Source of the DNA: Rhodothermales bacterium
Lineage (GTDB): Bacteria; Bacteroidota; Rhodothermia; Rhodothermales; JANQRZ01
DNA length: 64,000 nt
Assembly: GCA_028284265.1 (NCBI GenBank)
Contig: JANQRZ010000004.1
Coordinates: 62,001 to 126,000, forward strand
Reading direction: 5' to 3'
Below, piece by piece: positions 18,690 to 27,388 of this stretch (positions within the stretch are counted from its first letter, which is position 1; the number at the start of each line of letters is the position of its first letter). A program made the translations under genes and the position numbers. The notes beneath the pieces were generated by a model. That model searched no databases. It was not told the DNA's origin and saw nothing but the letters and a program-made list of their open reading frames with translations.

Positions 18690-21449
18690 TTAGCGCACGA
18701 GGGTGACGCGCTGCAGGGCGGTAGCACCCGCGCCGGTCGCCCGCACGAGATAGACGCCGCTCGGCAGCGCCGAGGCGTCGAACGCCACGCGGTGCGTCCC
18801 CGCCTCTACCTCCTCGTCCAGCAGCATCGCCACCCGCCGACCGAGCGCGTCGTAGACCGCTACGCTCACGTGCGCCGCCTCCGGCACGTCGAGGGCGAAG
18901 GTCGTGCTCGCACGGAACGGGTTCGGGTACGCCGCGGCGAGGCCGAATGCTTCCGGCACCGCCGAGGAAGCGGCCTCAGCGATCTCCTCCGTTTCGCGTG
19001 CTTCGGTCTGCTCTGGCACCGTCATCAGCACGGCCCCATCGGCGGCTAGCCAAGGTGTGGCCTCACGGACACCCCACACCTCCTCGCTTGCTTCAGTCTC
19101 ACGGCTGCCCGAGACCACTTGCACCGTGAAGTCCACTTGGTCAACGACCACGCTCGGGAATTGACCGATCTTGATCGAGTACGTGTACGTACCCACCGGC
19201 GCGATACCCGGTATCCCCTGCGTGAAGCTCAGCGTGGGCGATGAAGAGTTCGCGGGCAGCGTGCCAGAGATGATGGTGCCCTGCGCCAACGTCGTCGCCC
19301 CCAGCGAGGCCGTGAAGAACACGTCGCCCGTGATCGGGGCGTTGGTGTTGTTGGTGACCACGTAGGAGAAGTCGATCGCCCCCGGCTTGGCCACCACGAT
19401 CGGGTCGCCGGTCGGGTCGGTGTTGATCGCTACGAGGTCGAAGTTCGGGACCGTCAGCACCTCCACGACGATGTCGCTGGCGTTGTAGGTCACGTCGAAG
19501 GTGTACCCGAAGGCGGGTACGACAGAGTCGAACGTGCCGGTGACGCCACCGCCCGCGGTGAGGATGGTGAACGTATCCCCGATGCCGGGTGCATCGCCGA
19601 CGGCGATCGAGAGGTCGAGGATGCCATCGACGGTAGCTGCTCCGCTGACGGCGAGCTGGTCGTAGTCGTCACCGGGTGTGGTCCCTCCCAACTCGATGAA
19701 GAGCGTCGAGGCGATATCGGGTGCCCACGCGCCAGTCCAAGTCAGGAGGCCGGGCGATGCGCCGGGGCCGGTGTCCCCCTCGTGCGTGAACGTCGAGCCG
19801 AGAATATCGATCTCGTCGGTGCCTTGGATGAGCGCGCCCGCTTGATGGTTGAACGGCACATTCACATCGAACCGGCCGCTGTCGGCACGGACAATGCCCG
19901 CGTTGTCGAACAACTCGCCGACGAGACCGCCCCGGCGAAGGTTCAGGGTGGACGCCGCGTTGTTCGTCGCGAGCGTGCCGTTGTTGGTCCACGTACCGCC
20001 ATCGAAGAGGGTGAACTCTTGGGCCGTCCACAGCACGCTCCCCGCGTTGACGAACTCCGTGGTCGCCCCGCTGATGCCGCGTGAGTTGAAGTTGTTGCCG
20101 TTGAGCACCACGAGGCCGTCGTTGGTCATCGTGCCCGCCTCCAAGAACCGGTCGCGCCACTGGAGTCCTTCGCCGCCGAAGTCCCACGAGGCCCCGGCCT
20201 CGGCGACAGCGTCAGCGCTGAGGACGACATCGCCATCGGGCGCGCCGGTGGTGGTCCCGGCGAAGGTGTGGGTGCCCGAGGCGAGGATCAGTTCGGCTCC
20301 GGCGTCGGCGGTGAGGATGGCGTTGTCATGGCGGGCGTCGGTGCGGAGGTTGAGCGTGCCGCTGGTGACGTTGACCGTGCCGTTGTTGTCGAAGGACTCG
20401 CCGACGAGGCCACCTCGGCGCAGTTCGGTGGAGCCTGTGAGGGTGGCCGTCAGCGTGCCGTTGTTGATCCACGTACCGCCATCGAAGAGGGTGAACTCAT
20501 CGTTGGTCCACGATACGCTAGCGTCATTGATGAATACGCTGAGGCTATCGATGCCGCGTGAGTTGAAGTTGCCTCCGTTGAGCACGACGAGGCCGTCGTT
20601 GGTGACGGTGCCGGTGCGGAGGAAACCATCGCGCCACTGCAGGCCCGTGCCGCCGAGGTTCCACATCGCACCCGCTTCGGCCTCGAGCGATGCCGAAAGG
20701 ATGACGTCGCCGTCGGGCGACCCCGTCGTGGTCCCGGCGAAGGTGTGGGTGCCCGAGGCGAGGTTGAGGGTGCCGCCTGTGGAGGCTGTGAGCACCGCTC
20801 CGTCGTGCCGAGCGTCGGCGCGGATGAAGAGCGTCCCGGCGATGACGTTGACGGTACCGGTGTTATCGAAGAGGTTGCCGTTGAGAACGTCTTGGCGAAG
20901 CTCCGTGTTACCGCCGAGGTCAGCAGTGAGGGTACTCGTGTTCTCCCAGATACCGCCATCGCGGAGCGTGAACTCTTGGTTAGTCCAGAGCACGCTGCCT
21001 TCGGTACGGAGGACGGTGCCGGGGTCGACGACGCCGCGCGAGTTGAAGTTGGTGCCGTCGAGCACCATCTCACCGGCCACTGTCAGCGTGGCCCCGCCCG
21101 AGAGGAAGCCGTCCGACCATTCCATGACGCCATTGGCTCCGACAGAGCTAGCCGAGGCAATCATGATGCCCTGCGAGGTGTCGAGCGTCTGGGTGCCGCT
21201 GGCGGCTCCAAACGTGATGGAGTTGACATCGATGGTGAGGCCGGAGGTGTGGGACACTGTGTAGGTCCCGGCGAGCGTGACGCAGGCATCATCACCGGGG
21301 CCGGGAACTGCGAGGCCGCTCCAGTTGGCGGCATCGTTCCAATCGCCGCCGAGCGGATCGGTCCAGTTGGTCGTACAGGGTTGCGCGATAGCGGGCGCTG
21401 CCACGAGCAGGCCGGCTAGCAGGAGGGAAAAAAGAGAAACACGTTGCAT
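18690..21449 (-). CDS. Large secreted repeat protein (beta-helix/autotransporter-like) with T9SS-type C-terminal domain
   Basis: Signal peptide MQRVSLFSLLLAGLLVAAPAIAQ (ATG at 21449); three '(V)xWTxxEFTLxDGGxWxNxxTL' modules with 477/480-bp periods; C-terminal 'AYPNPFRASTTFALDVPEAAHVSVAVYDALGRRVAML...GVYLVRATGAGATALQRVTLVR'. Confidence 0.85.
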   Translation of the reverse strand: MQRVSLFSLLLAGLLVAAPAIAQPCTTNWTDPLGGDWNDAANWSGLAVPGPGDDACVTLAGTYTVSHTSGLTIDVNSITFGAASGTQTLDTSQGIMIASASSVGANGVMEWSDGFLSGGATLTVAGEMVLDGTNFNSRGVVDPGTVLRTEGSVLWTNQEFTLRDGGIWENTSTLTADLGGNTELRQDVLNGNLFDNTGTVNVIAGTLFIRADARHDGAVLTASTGGTLNLASGTHTFAGTTTGSPDGDVILSASLEAEAGAMWNLGGTGLQWRDGFLRTGTVTNDGLVVLNGGNFNSRGIDSLSVFINDASVSWTNDEFTLFDGGTWINNGTLTATLTGSTELRRGGLVGESFDNNGTVNVTSGTLNLRTDARHDNAILTADAGAELILASGTHTFAGTTTGAPDGDVVLSADAVAEAGASWDFGGEGLQWRDRFLEAGTMTNDGLVVLNGNNFNSRGISGATTEFVNAGSVLWTAQEFTLFDGGTWTNNGTLATNNAASTLNLRRGGLVGELFDNAGIVRADSGRFDVNVPFNHQAGALIQGTDEIDILGSTFTHEGDTGPGASPGLLTWTGAWAPDIASTLFIELGGTTPGDDYDQLAVSGAATVDGILDLSIAVGDAPGIGDTFTILTAGGGVTGTFDSVVPAFGYTFDVTYNASDIVVEVLTVPNFDLVAINTDPTGDPIVVAKPGAIDFSYVVTNNTNAPITGDVFFTASLGATTLAQGTIISGTLPANSSSPTLSFTQGIPGIAPVGTYTYSIKIGQFPSVVVDQVDFTVQVVSGSRETEASEEVWGVREATPWLAADGAVLMTVPEQTEARETEEIAEAASSAVPEAFGLAAAYPNPFRASTTFALDVPEAAHVSVAVYDALGRRVAMLLDEEVEAGTHRVAFDASALPSGVYLVRATGAGATALQRVTLVR

Positions 21450-21660
21450 GGTGAAGCCCCGAGGAGGGTGGTTGGAAGAGGGAAAGCGCCGGTGCATTCG
21501 GCCTGTTATGGTATAGATGCGACGTTTCGGGGCGGAAGGGTCCACGTCGCACGCGATCTTTTTCATATCGCACACAGAGAGCGTATAAAAAGGAAAAACA
21601 AGAGGCCGGACACTGTACCATAGGCGCAAGCGATAGGCGTCTCTGGTGGATAAACAGCTA

Positions 21661-21693
21661 CGCCCCCGGCCTCTACGCGAGAAGCCGGGGGCG
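21661..21693 (-). terminator. Hairpin downstream of the 21720..25925 gene (no clear T tract)
   Basis: CGCCCCCGGC...GCCGGGGGCG perfect 10-bp arms. Confidence 0.5.
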
Positions 21694-21719
21694 CATAGCC
21701 CGCAGGAAGCACAGAGCGA

Positions 21720-24700
21720 CTAGCGCACGAGGGTGATGCGCTGCATCGCTGTCGCGCCTGCGCCCGTCGCCCGGACGAGGTACACCCCGCTCGGTAGGCT
21801 CGACGCATCGAAGCTGACCCGGTGCGTGCCCGCCTCCACCTCCTCGTCCAGCAGCATCGCCACCCGCCGACCGAGCGCGTCGTAGACCGCCACACTCACA
21901 AGCGCCGCCTCCGGCACGTCCAGCGCGAACGTCGTGCTCGCACGGAACGGGTTCGGGTACGCCGCCGCGAGGCCGAACACCTCCGGCACCGCCGACGAGG
22001 AAGCCTCAGCCACTTCCGCCGTCTCCGCCTCAGCCTGCTCGTCGCCTTGGCCGAACTCCGCGCTCTCGTCGAGGTCGGCAACGGAGGCTACCTCCACGGG
22101 CCGCTCCGAGACGGTCATGAGCACCGAGCCGTCTGTGCCGACCCACGGCGTCACGCCCGCCAGCGACCACGTCTCGTCAGCTTCAGCCTCCCGCGCGCCC
22201 GACGTCACCTGCACCGTGAAGTCCACCTGATCCACCACCACGCTCGGGAATTGACCGATCTTGATCGAGTACGTGTACGTACCCACCGGCGCGATACCCG
22301 GAATACCCTGCGTGAAGCTCAGCACCGGACTCGACGTGTTCGCCGGCAGCGTACCCGACAGGATTACCCCCTGCGCCAGCGTCGTCGCCCCGAGCGAGGC
22401 CGTGAAGAACACGTCGCCCGTGATCGGCGCGTTGGTGTTGTTGGTGACCACGTAGGAGAAGTCGATCGCCCCCGGCTTGGCCACCACGATCGGGTCGCCG
22501 GTCGGGTCGGTGTTGATCGCTGCGAGGTCGAAGTTCGGCACCGTCAGCACCTCGACCGTGACTTCGTCGGTGGTCTCGTTGATGTCGATGTCGAAGGTGT
22601 AGCCGAAGGGGCCGTTGATGGTGCCGAAGGTACCGGTCAGCTCGCCGCCTGCGGTGAGGATGGTGTACGTGTCCCCGATCTGGGGTGCCTCGCCGACGGC
22701 GATCTGTAGCTCAAGGGTGCCTGCCAGTGCGGCGTTGCCGACGACGGCGAGTTGGTCGTAGTCGGTGCCTGCGACGGGTGATCCGCTGCCGCCGAGTTCG
22801 ATGAAGAGGGAGGAGGCGGCGTCGGGCGCCCAGTTGTTCTCCCACGTCAGGAGTCCGGGGGAGGCACCGGGTCCGGTGTCGCCGAGGTGGGCGAAGGTGG
22901 CGCCGGTGATGTCAAAGGTGCCGGCGGAGCCTTGGATGAGGGCGTCGGCGTTGTGGTTGAAGGGCCCGTTGACGTCGATCTCGCCGGCGTCGGCGCGGAC
23001 GATGCCCCCGGCGTTGTTGTTGAACGTCAGCCCCGACACGCTGATGGTGGAGCTACCGCCGCCACCGGACTTGCGGAAGAGGCCGCTGTTGTTGAACGTG
23101 TTGCCCGCGTTGAAGATAGAGAAGTTGGCATCCGACTGAAGGTCATACAGCGCTCCGGCGGCGTTGAGGAACTGGATGTTGCCGCCGAGAAAGCGAAGGG
23201 TCCCTGTGTCAGTGTGCTCGATGGTGGCTCCGGCAGCGTTTGTAAAGACGACATTGGCGTTGAGGTCCTTGGTGCCGCCGGTGGTCAGGCGCAGCAGACC
23301 CGCGTTCGTGAGCATAGTAGACACGGCCCCGCCTTGCCACTCGAAGCCGGTGCCGCCGAAGTCGATGGTGTCGCCGCTGAGGGTAGCACCGGCGTCCAGA
23401 CGAACAGCCCCGACGGGACTTCCAGAAACCGTCCCGACGATGGTGTGGGTGCCACTGTTGAAGTAGACCTCGGCGTCGAGGGCAGCCTCGAATGTGCCGT
23501 CGGTGTGGGTGCTGCTCCCATCAAACCGGACCGTGCCGGTCTGAGCCTCGACGAGAGCGTTGTTATTGAACGCGAGGGAACTGTTGCTGATGAGCGAAAG
23601 GCCGTCGCCCGCGCTCTTCTGGAAGGTGCCGTTGTTCGTGAACGTGTTGCCCCCGTTGAACGTCGAGAAATCGGCGTCCGACTGAAGGTCATACAGTGCC
23701 CCTGCCGCGTTGAAGAACTGGATGTTGCCGCCGGTGAAGCGGAGGGCACCCGCATCGGTGTGCTCGATGGTCGCCCCGGTCGCATTCGTGAAGGCGGCGT
23801 TGGCGCTGAACTCCTTGAGGGCCGCCCCGGTGAGGCGCAGCAGGTCGTTATTGGTGAGGGTCCCGGCGAAGAGGCCGCCCTGCCACTCGAAGCCGGTCCC
23901 GCCATAGTCGATGGTCGCCCCGGCTCCGTCGTCGACGAGCGTCATGCCGTTGTCCATGCGGATCGTCCCGTTGGCCGCGCCGGAGAGTGTGCCCGTGATG
24001 ACGTGCGTTCCAGAGTCGAAATAGATCTCTGCGCCCGAGGCGGCGGAGAAGGTGCCGTTGTCGTGCTCGTTGGTGCCACCGGCGAACTGGATCGTGCCGG
24101 TCTGGGCCAGCACCGTGCCGCTGTTGTCGAAGTCGAGGTTGCTCGCGCTGACTTGGCTCGCGTTGGTGCCGCCAGACTTGCGGAAGGTGCCGTCGTTATC
24201 GAAGACGTTGCCCCCGTTGAAGATGCTCAGGCTGGCATCGCTTTGGAGGTCGAAGAGGGCACCGGCCTCATTGGTGAACTGGATGTTGCCGCCGGTGAAG
24301 CGGAGGGCACCCGTTCCTGTCATCTCGACCGTCGCTCCGGCAGCGTTGGTGAAGACTGCGTTGGGGCCGAAGTCCTTGAGGCTGCTGCCGGTGAGGCGGA
24401 GGAGGTCTACGTTGGCGAGGGTCCCGGAGAGGGTACCGCTCTGCCACTCGAAGCCGGTGTCACCGTAGTTGATCGTCGCGCCCGCCCCGTCATCGACGAG
24501 CGTTGCGCCCGCGTCTATACGGATCGTCCCGTTGGCAGTGCCGGAAAGCGAGCCAGTGATCGTGTGCGTCCCGGCATCGAAGAAGACCTCCGCGCCCGAG
24601 GCGGCGGAGAAGGTGCCGTTGTCGTGATCGCCGTTGCCCGACAGCACGAGGCTTCCGGTTTGGGCGACGACCGTGCCGCTGTTGTCGAAGTCGAGACTGC

Positions 24701-25925
24701 CCTGGCTGATCGAGCTGATGTCCGTGCCTGCACTCTTGCGGAAGGTGCCATCGTTGTCAAAGACGTTCCCGCCATTGAAGATGGCGAGGTCCGCGTCCGA
24801 CTGAAGGTCGTACAGCGCTCCAGCCGCATTGATGAATTGGATGTTGCCGCCGAGGAAGCGGAGGTTGCCCAAATCGGTGTGCTCGACGGTCGCCGCCGCG
24901 GCATTGGTGAAGACGGCGCTGGGGCCGAAGTCCTTGAGGCCGCTGCCGGTGAGGCGAAGGAGGTCCACGTTGGTGATGGTTCCGCCGATGGTTCCGCCTT
25001 GCCACTCGAAGCCGTTCTCGCCATAGTCGAGGGTTGCGCCCCCACCGCTCAACAGCGATGCGCCAGCAGTGAACGTGAGCGTGGCTCCTGCGTCCATGCG
25101 TACCACGCCCGCGGCGTTACCCGAAAGGGAACCGATGATCGAGTGCGTCCCGGCGTCGAAGAAGACCTCAGCCCCCGAGGCGGCGGAGAAGGTGCCGTTG
25201 TCGTGCTCGTTGGTGCCGCCAGCGAACTGGATCGTGCCGGTCTGGGCCAGCACCGTGCCGCTGTTGTCGAAGTCGAGGTTGCTCGCGCTGACCTGGCTGA
25301 TGTCGGTGCCTCCGCTCTTGCGGAAGAGGCCGTCGTTGTCGAATCGGTTGCCACCGTTGAAGATGGTGAAGTCAGCGTCGGAGAGGAGGTCGAACGTGCC
25401 CGACGCCGTGTTCTCGATCAGGCCCGTGCCACCGAGGAAGCGGAGCGCACCCGTCCCGTCGAGGGTGGTGAGGTTGCGGTTGCGGATCGTGGTGCCCGCG
25501 CCGATGTCCTTCGTGGCGGTCCCGGCGATCTGGATAAGCCCATCGTTAACGAGCGGTCCGGCCCCGCTGATTTGCGCGCCCTGCCAGTCGAGTACACCGT
25601 TCGCGCGGATCGAGCTAGAGTCACTCAGGACGAGGCTGGAGGTTGAGAGGGCGAACGTCTGCGTGCCCGAGGCCCCGCCGAGCGTGAGGCTATTGACCGT
25701 CGCGGCGACGTCGAGCGCGACCATGTAGGTGCCCGCGAGCGTGATGCAGGCGTCGTCGGTTCCACCGGGGACGCCTGCGGACCAACTACCGGCGTCGGAC
25801 CATGAGCCGCCCGCGGCATTGGTCCATTCGGTGGTGCATTGCGCATGCGCTGGACTCAGCCAGCCGACGAGTGCGAAGGCGACGGCGAGTACGCCGAGCC
25901 GGTGAAGGGTAGAAAGACGATGCAT
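21720..25925 (-). CDS. Giant secreted repeat protein (paralog of 18690..21449) with T9SS-type C-terminal domain
   Basis: Signal peptide MHRLSTLHRLGVLAVAFALVGWLSPAHAQ (ATG at 25925); five 'FxNxGxFxKSxG' units and ~186-193-aa modules; same C-terminal region as the downstream paralog. Track ORF extends to 26186. Confidence 0.85.
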   Translation of the reverse strand: MHRLSTLHRLGVLAVAFALVGWLSPAHAQCTTEWTNAAGGSWSDAGSWSAGVPGGTDDACITLAGTYMVALDVAATVNSLTLGGASGTQTFALSTSSLVLSDSSSIRANGVLDWQGAQISGAGPLVNDGLIQIAGTATKDIGAGTTIRNRNLTTLDGTGALRFLGGTGLIENTASGTFDLLSDADFTIFNGGNRFDNDGLFRKSGGTDISQVSASNLDFDNSGTVLAQTGTIQFAGGTNEHDNGTFSAASGAEVFFDAGTHSIIGSLSGNAAGVVRMDAGATLTFTAGASLLSGGGATLDYGENGFEWQGGTIGGTITNVDLLRLTGSGLKDFGPSAVFTNAAAATVEHTDLGNLRFLGGNIQFINAAGALYDLQSDADLAIFNGGNVFDNDGTFRKSAGTDISSISQGSLDFDNSGTVVAQTGSLVLSGNGDHDNGTFSAASGAEVFFDAGTHTITGSLSGTANGTIRIDAGATLVDDGAGATINYGDTGFEWQSGTLSGTLANVDLLRLTGSSLKDFGPNAVFTNAAGATVEMTGTGALRFTGGNIQFTNEAGALFDLQSDASLSIFNGGNVFDNDGTFRKSGGTNASQVSASNLDFDNSGTVLAQTGTIQFAGGTNEHDNGTFSAASGAEIYFDSGTHVITGTLSGAANGTIRMDNGMTLVDDGAGATIDYGGTGFEWQGGLFAGTLTNNDLLRLTGAALKEFSANAAFTNATGATIEHTDAGALRFTGGNIQFFNAAGALYDLQSDADFSTFNGGNTFTNNGTFQKSAGDGLSLISNSSLAFNNNALVEAQTGTVRFDGSSTHTDGTFEAALDAEVYFNSGTHTIVGTVSGSPVGAVRLDAGATLSGDTIDFGGTGFEWQGGAVSTMLTNAGLLRLTTGGTKDLNANVVFTNAAGATIEHTDTGTLRFLGGNIQFLNAAGALYDLQSDANFSIFNAGNTFNNSGLFRKSGGGGSSTISVSGLTFNNNAGGIVRADAGEIDVNGPFNHNADALIQGSAGTFDITGATFAHLGDTGPGASPGLLTWENNWAPDAASSLFIELGGSGSPVAGTDYDQLAVVGNAALAGTLELQIAVGEAPQIGDTYTILTAGGELTGTFGTINGPFGYTFDIDINETTDEVTVEVLTVPNFDLAAINTDPTGDPIVVAKPGAIDFSYVVTNNTNAPITGDVFFTASLGATTLAQGVILSGTLPANTSSPVLSFTQGIPGIAPVGTYTYSIKIGQFPSVVVDQVDFTVQVTSGAREAEADETWSLAGVTPWVGTDGSVLMTVSERPVEVASVADLDESAEFGQGDEQAEAETAEVAEASSSAVPEVFGLAAAYPNPFRASTTFALDVPEAALVSVAVYDALGRRVAMLLDEEVEAGTHRVSFDASSLPSGVYLVRATGAGATAMQRITLVR

Positions 25926-26217
25926 GGCACACCTCCCGGTGTTGATGAATACGACGCTGGTAAAGGGGAGGGACGGCTGCATCGCCGGTGGTGGACCGCT
26001 CCAACCTATAAGAACGGGAAACAGGGCCGGATGAGACCACTCCTTTTGGCGCATCCGGCTATCTCGCATAGGCGCAAGGTATTGGCCTGTCCGAAACAGA
26101 CGATAGAATCGTCTTACTTCCGTTCCCTTCGCCTCACCCGTTGATGTGATTCTAGCCCGAGGTGTGAAAAGCACACGACTTAGCACCTCAACGCATGCTA
26201 GAGGGTGTTATGCTGTG

Positions 26218-26329
26218 GCCCCCCTAGCAGGGGGGCAGCGAAGCTCGCTCGGCGAGCAAGCGGGGGGTCGAGGGGTTGCTGCTTCTTCCTCGCCCCCCTC
26301 CTGTCCTCCCCCCGCTAGGGGGAGGGACG
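26218..26329. repeat. G/C-tract intergenic element with internal hairpins
   Basis: CCCCCTAGCAGGGGG and GCTCGCTCGGCGAGC hairpins followed by CGGGGGGTC...CCCCCCGCTAGGGGG; noncoding. Confidence 0.45.
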
Positions 26330-26384
26330 CCTTGCCCATAGCGTCGAGTCGGATTCCGAACAGAACAACTCTGGAACTAAACAC

Positions 26385-27080
26385 CTAGCGCGTCAGCGCC
26401 ACGAAGGGGTTGACGGGGGTGCCGCCCCAGCCCGTGCTGCCGCGCCGCTGCCGCCAGATGGCGAAGTGGAGATGCGGCACCGCCGCGTCCGCGTTCCCTG
26501 TCGCCCCGACCGTTCCTAGCGTATCGCCCGCCGCGACCACCTGCCCCGCCTGCAGGCTGTCGGCGTAGGCGTGGAGGTGGGCATAGTAGTAGATGTACCG
26601 CCCGTTCGGGCCGAGTTGGTAGACGGTCAGGCCGCCGCGCGTGCTCGTGTGGAGGCGGATGATGCGCCCCGGTGCTACCGCCACCACCGGCGTTCCGGTT
26701 GGTGCGAGGATGTCGATGGCGCGGTGGGTGCGCGTGCTGTCCTCGCGGAAGTCGCCGAACGAGTCCACGAGGTCGATGGCGGCAACGCCCGCCACGGGGA
26801 TGACGAGCGGGTACGGCGGGGGAGCCGCTGGCTCCGGGGCTACAGGCAGGAGGACCGGCACGGGCAGTGGTGCAATCCGCAGCGCAATGGTGGTGCTGGC
26901 CGAGTCCGGTGGCGTCTCCGTCGGAAGCGGCACTGGCGCGGCGGGTGGGCGCTCATCGAGGGCAAGGGCAAGGCGCGCACCCGACCCTGTGGCAGGCGTT
27001 GTCCGGCCTAGCCAGACGCCGAGTAGCAGGAGGAGGCCCACCGCGAGAAGGCCGGGGAAAAAGGACGAGGGCGGGTGCAC
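26385..27080 (-). CDS. M23-family peptidase (LytM-type)
   Basis: N-terminal TM; 'SFGDFREDSTRTHRAIDILAPTGTPVVAVAPGRI', 'YYYAHLHAYADSLQAGQVVAAGDTLGTVGATGNADAAVPHLHFAIW' (HxxxD and HLHF motifs). Confidence 0.9.
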   Translation of the reverse strand: MHPPSSFFPGLLAVGLLLLLGVWLGRTTPATGSGARLALALDERPPAAPVPLPTETPPDSASTTIALRIAPLPVPVLLPVAPEPAAPPPYPLVIPVAGVAAIDLVDSFGDFREDSTRTHRAIDILAPTGTPVVAVAPGRIIRLHTSTRGGLTVYQLGPNGRYIYYYAHLHAYADSLQAGQVVAAGDTLGTVGATGNADAAVPHLHFAIWRQRRGSTGWGGTPVNPFVALTR

Positions 27081-27388
27081 GAGGTGAAAGGCGGGCGGTG
27101 CACGAGAGGGGCAGAAGGGACGCCAAACTTAAGCCCAATCCGCGCAATAAGGAGGGCACCGTGCCAAACCTGGAGCACGAGGCGGGAGGTTTGGCTCAGT
27201 CTGTATGCGCTTTTGCCGCTTTTTTGGTGGTAGATGGAATTTTTTTGCTTAGACCCCTTGCGAAAGACACGGCTTGTGTGCACCTTAACCATCCCTTCAC
27301 CAGTGAAGCACCGGCCGCCCTGCGGGTTGCTCGGAAGAGCAACCCCGATCTGGGGCGGCGGTTCTTCCGTCACCTAACCCATACCAAC

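Noticed and set aside
19849-21264. 471-aa plus-strand ORF rich in S/P/R
   Set aside because: Mirror of the 18690..21449 coding repeats; no domain-like sequence.
22887-25646. 919-aa plus-strand ORF (EVEGDLAGVGADDAP...) opposite the giant minus-strand gene
   Set aside because: Antisense frame artefact of GC-rich coding repeats; the minus strand has a signal peptide, repeats and a sorting domain, whereas this ORF has only low-complexity E/V/G/A composition.
21720-25925. CRISPR-like regular repeats
   Set aside because: Period is ~560-580 bp and in frame, so these are coding modules; no 25-40-bp repeats with unique spacers and no cas genes.
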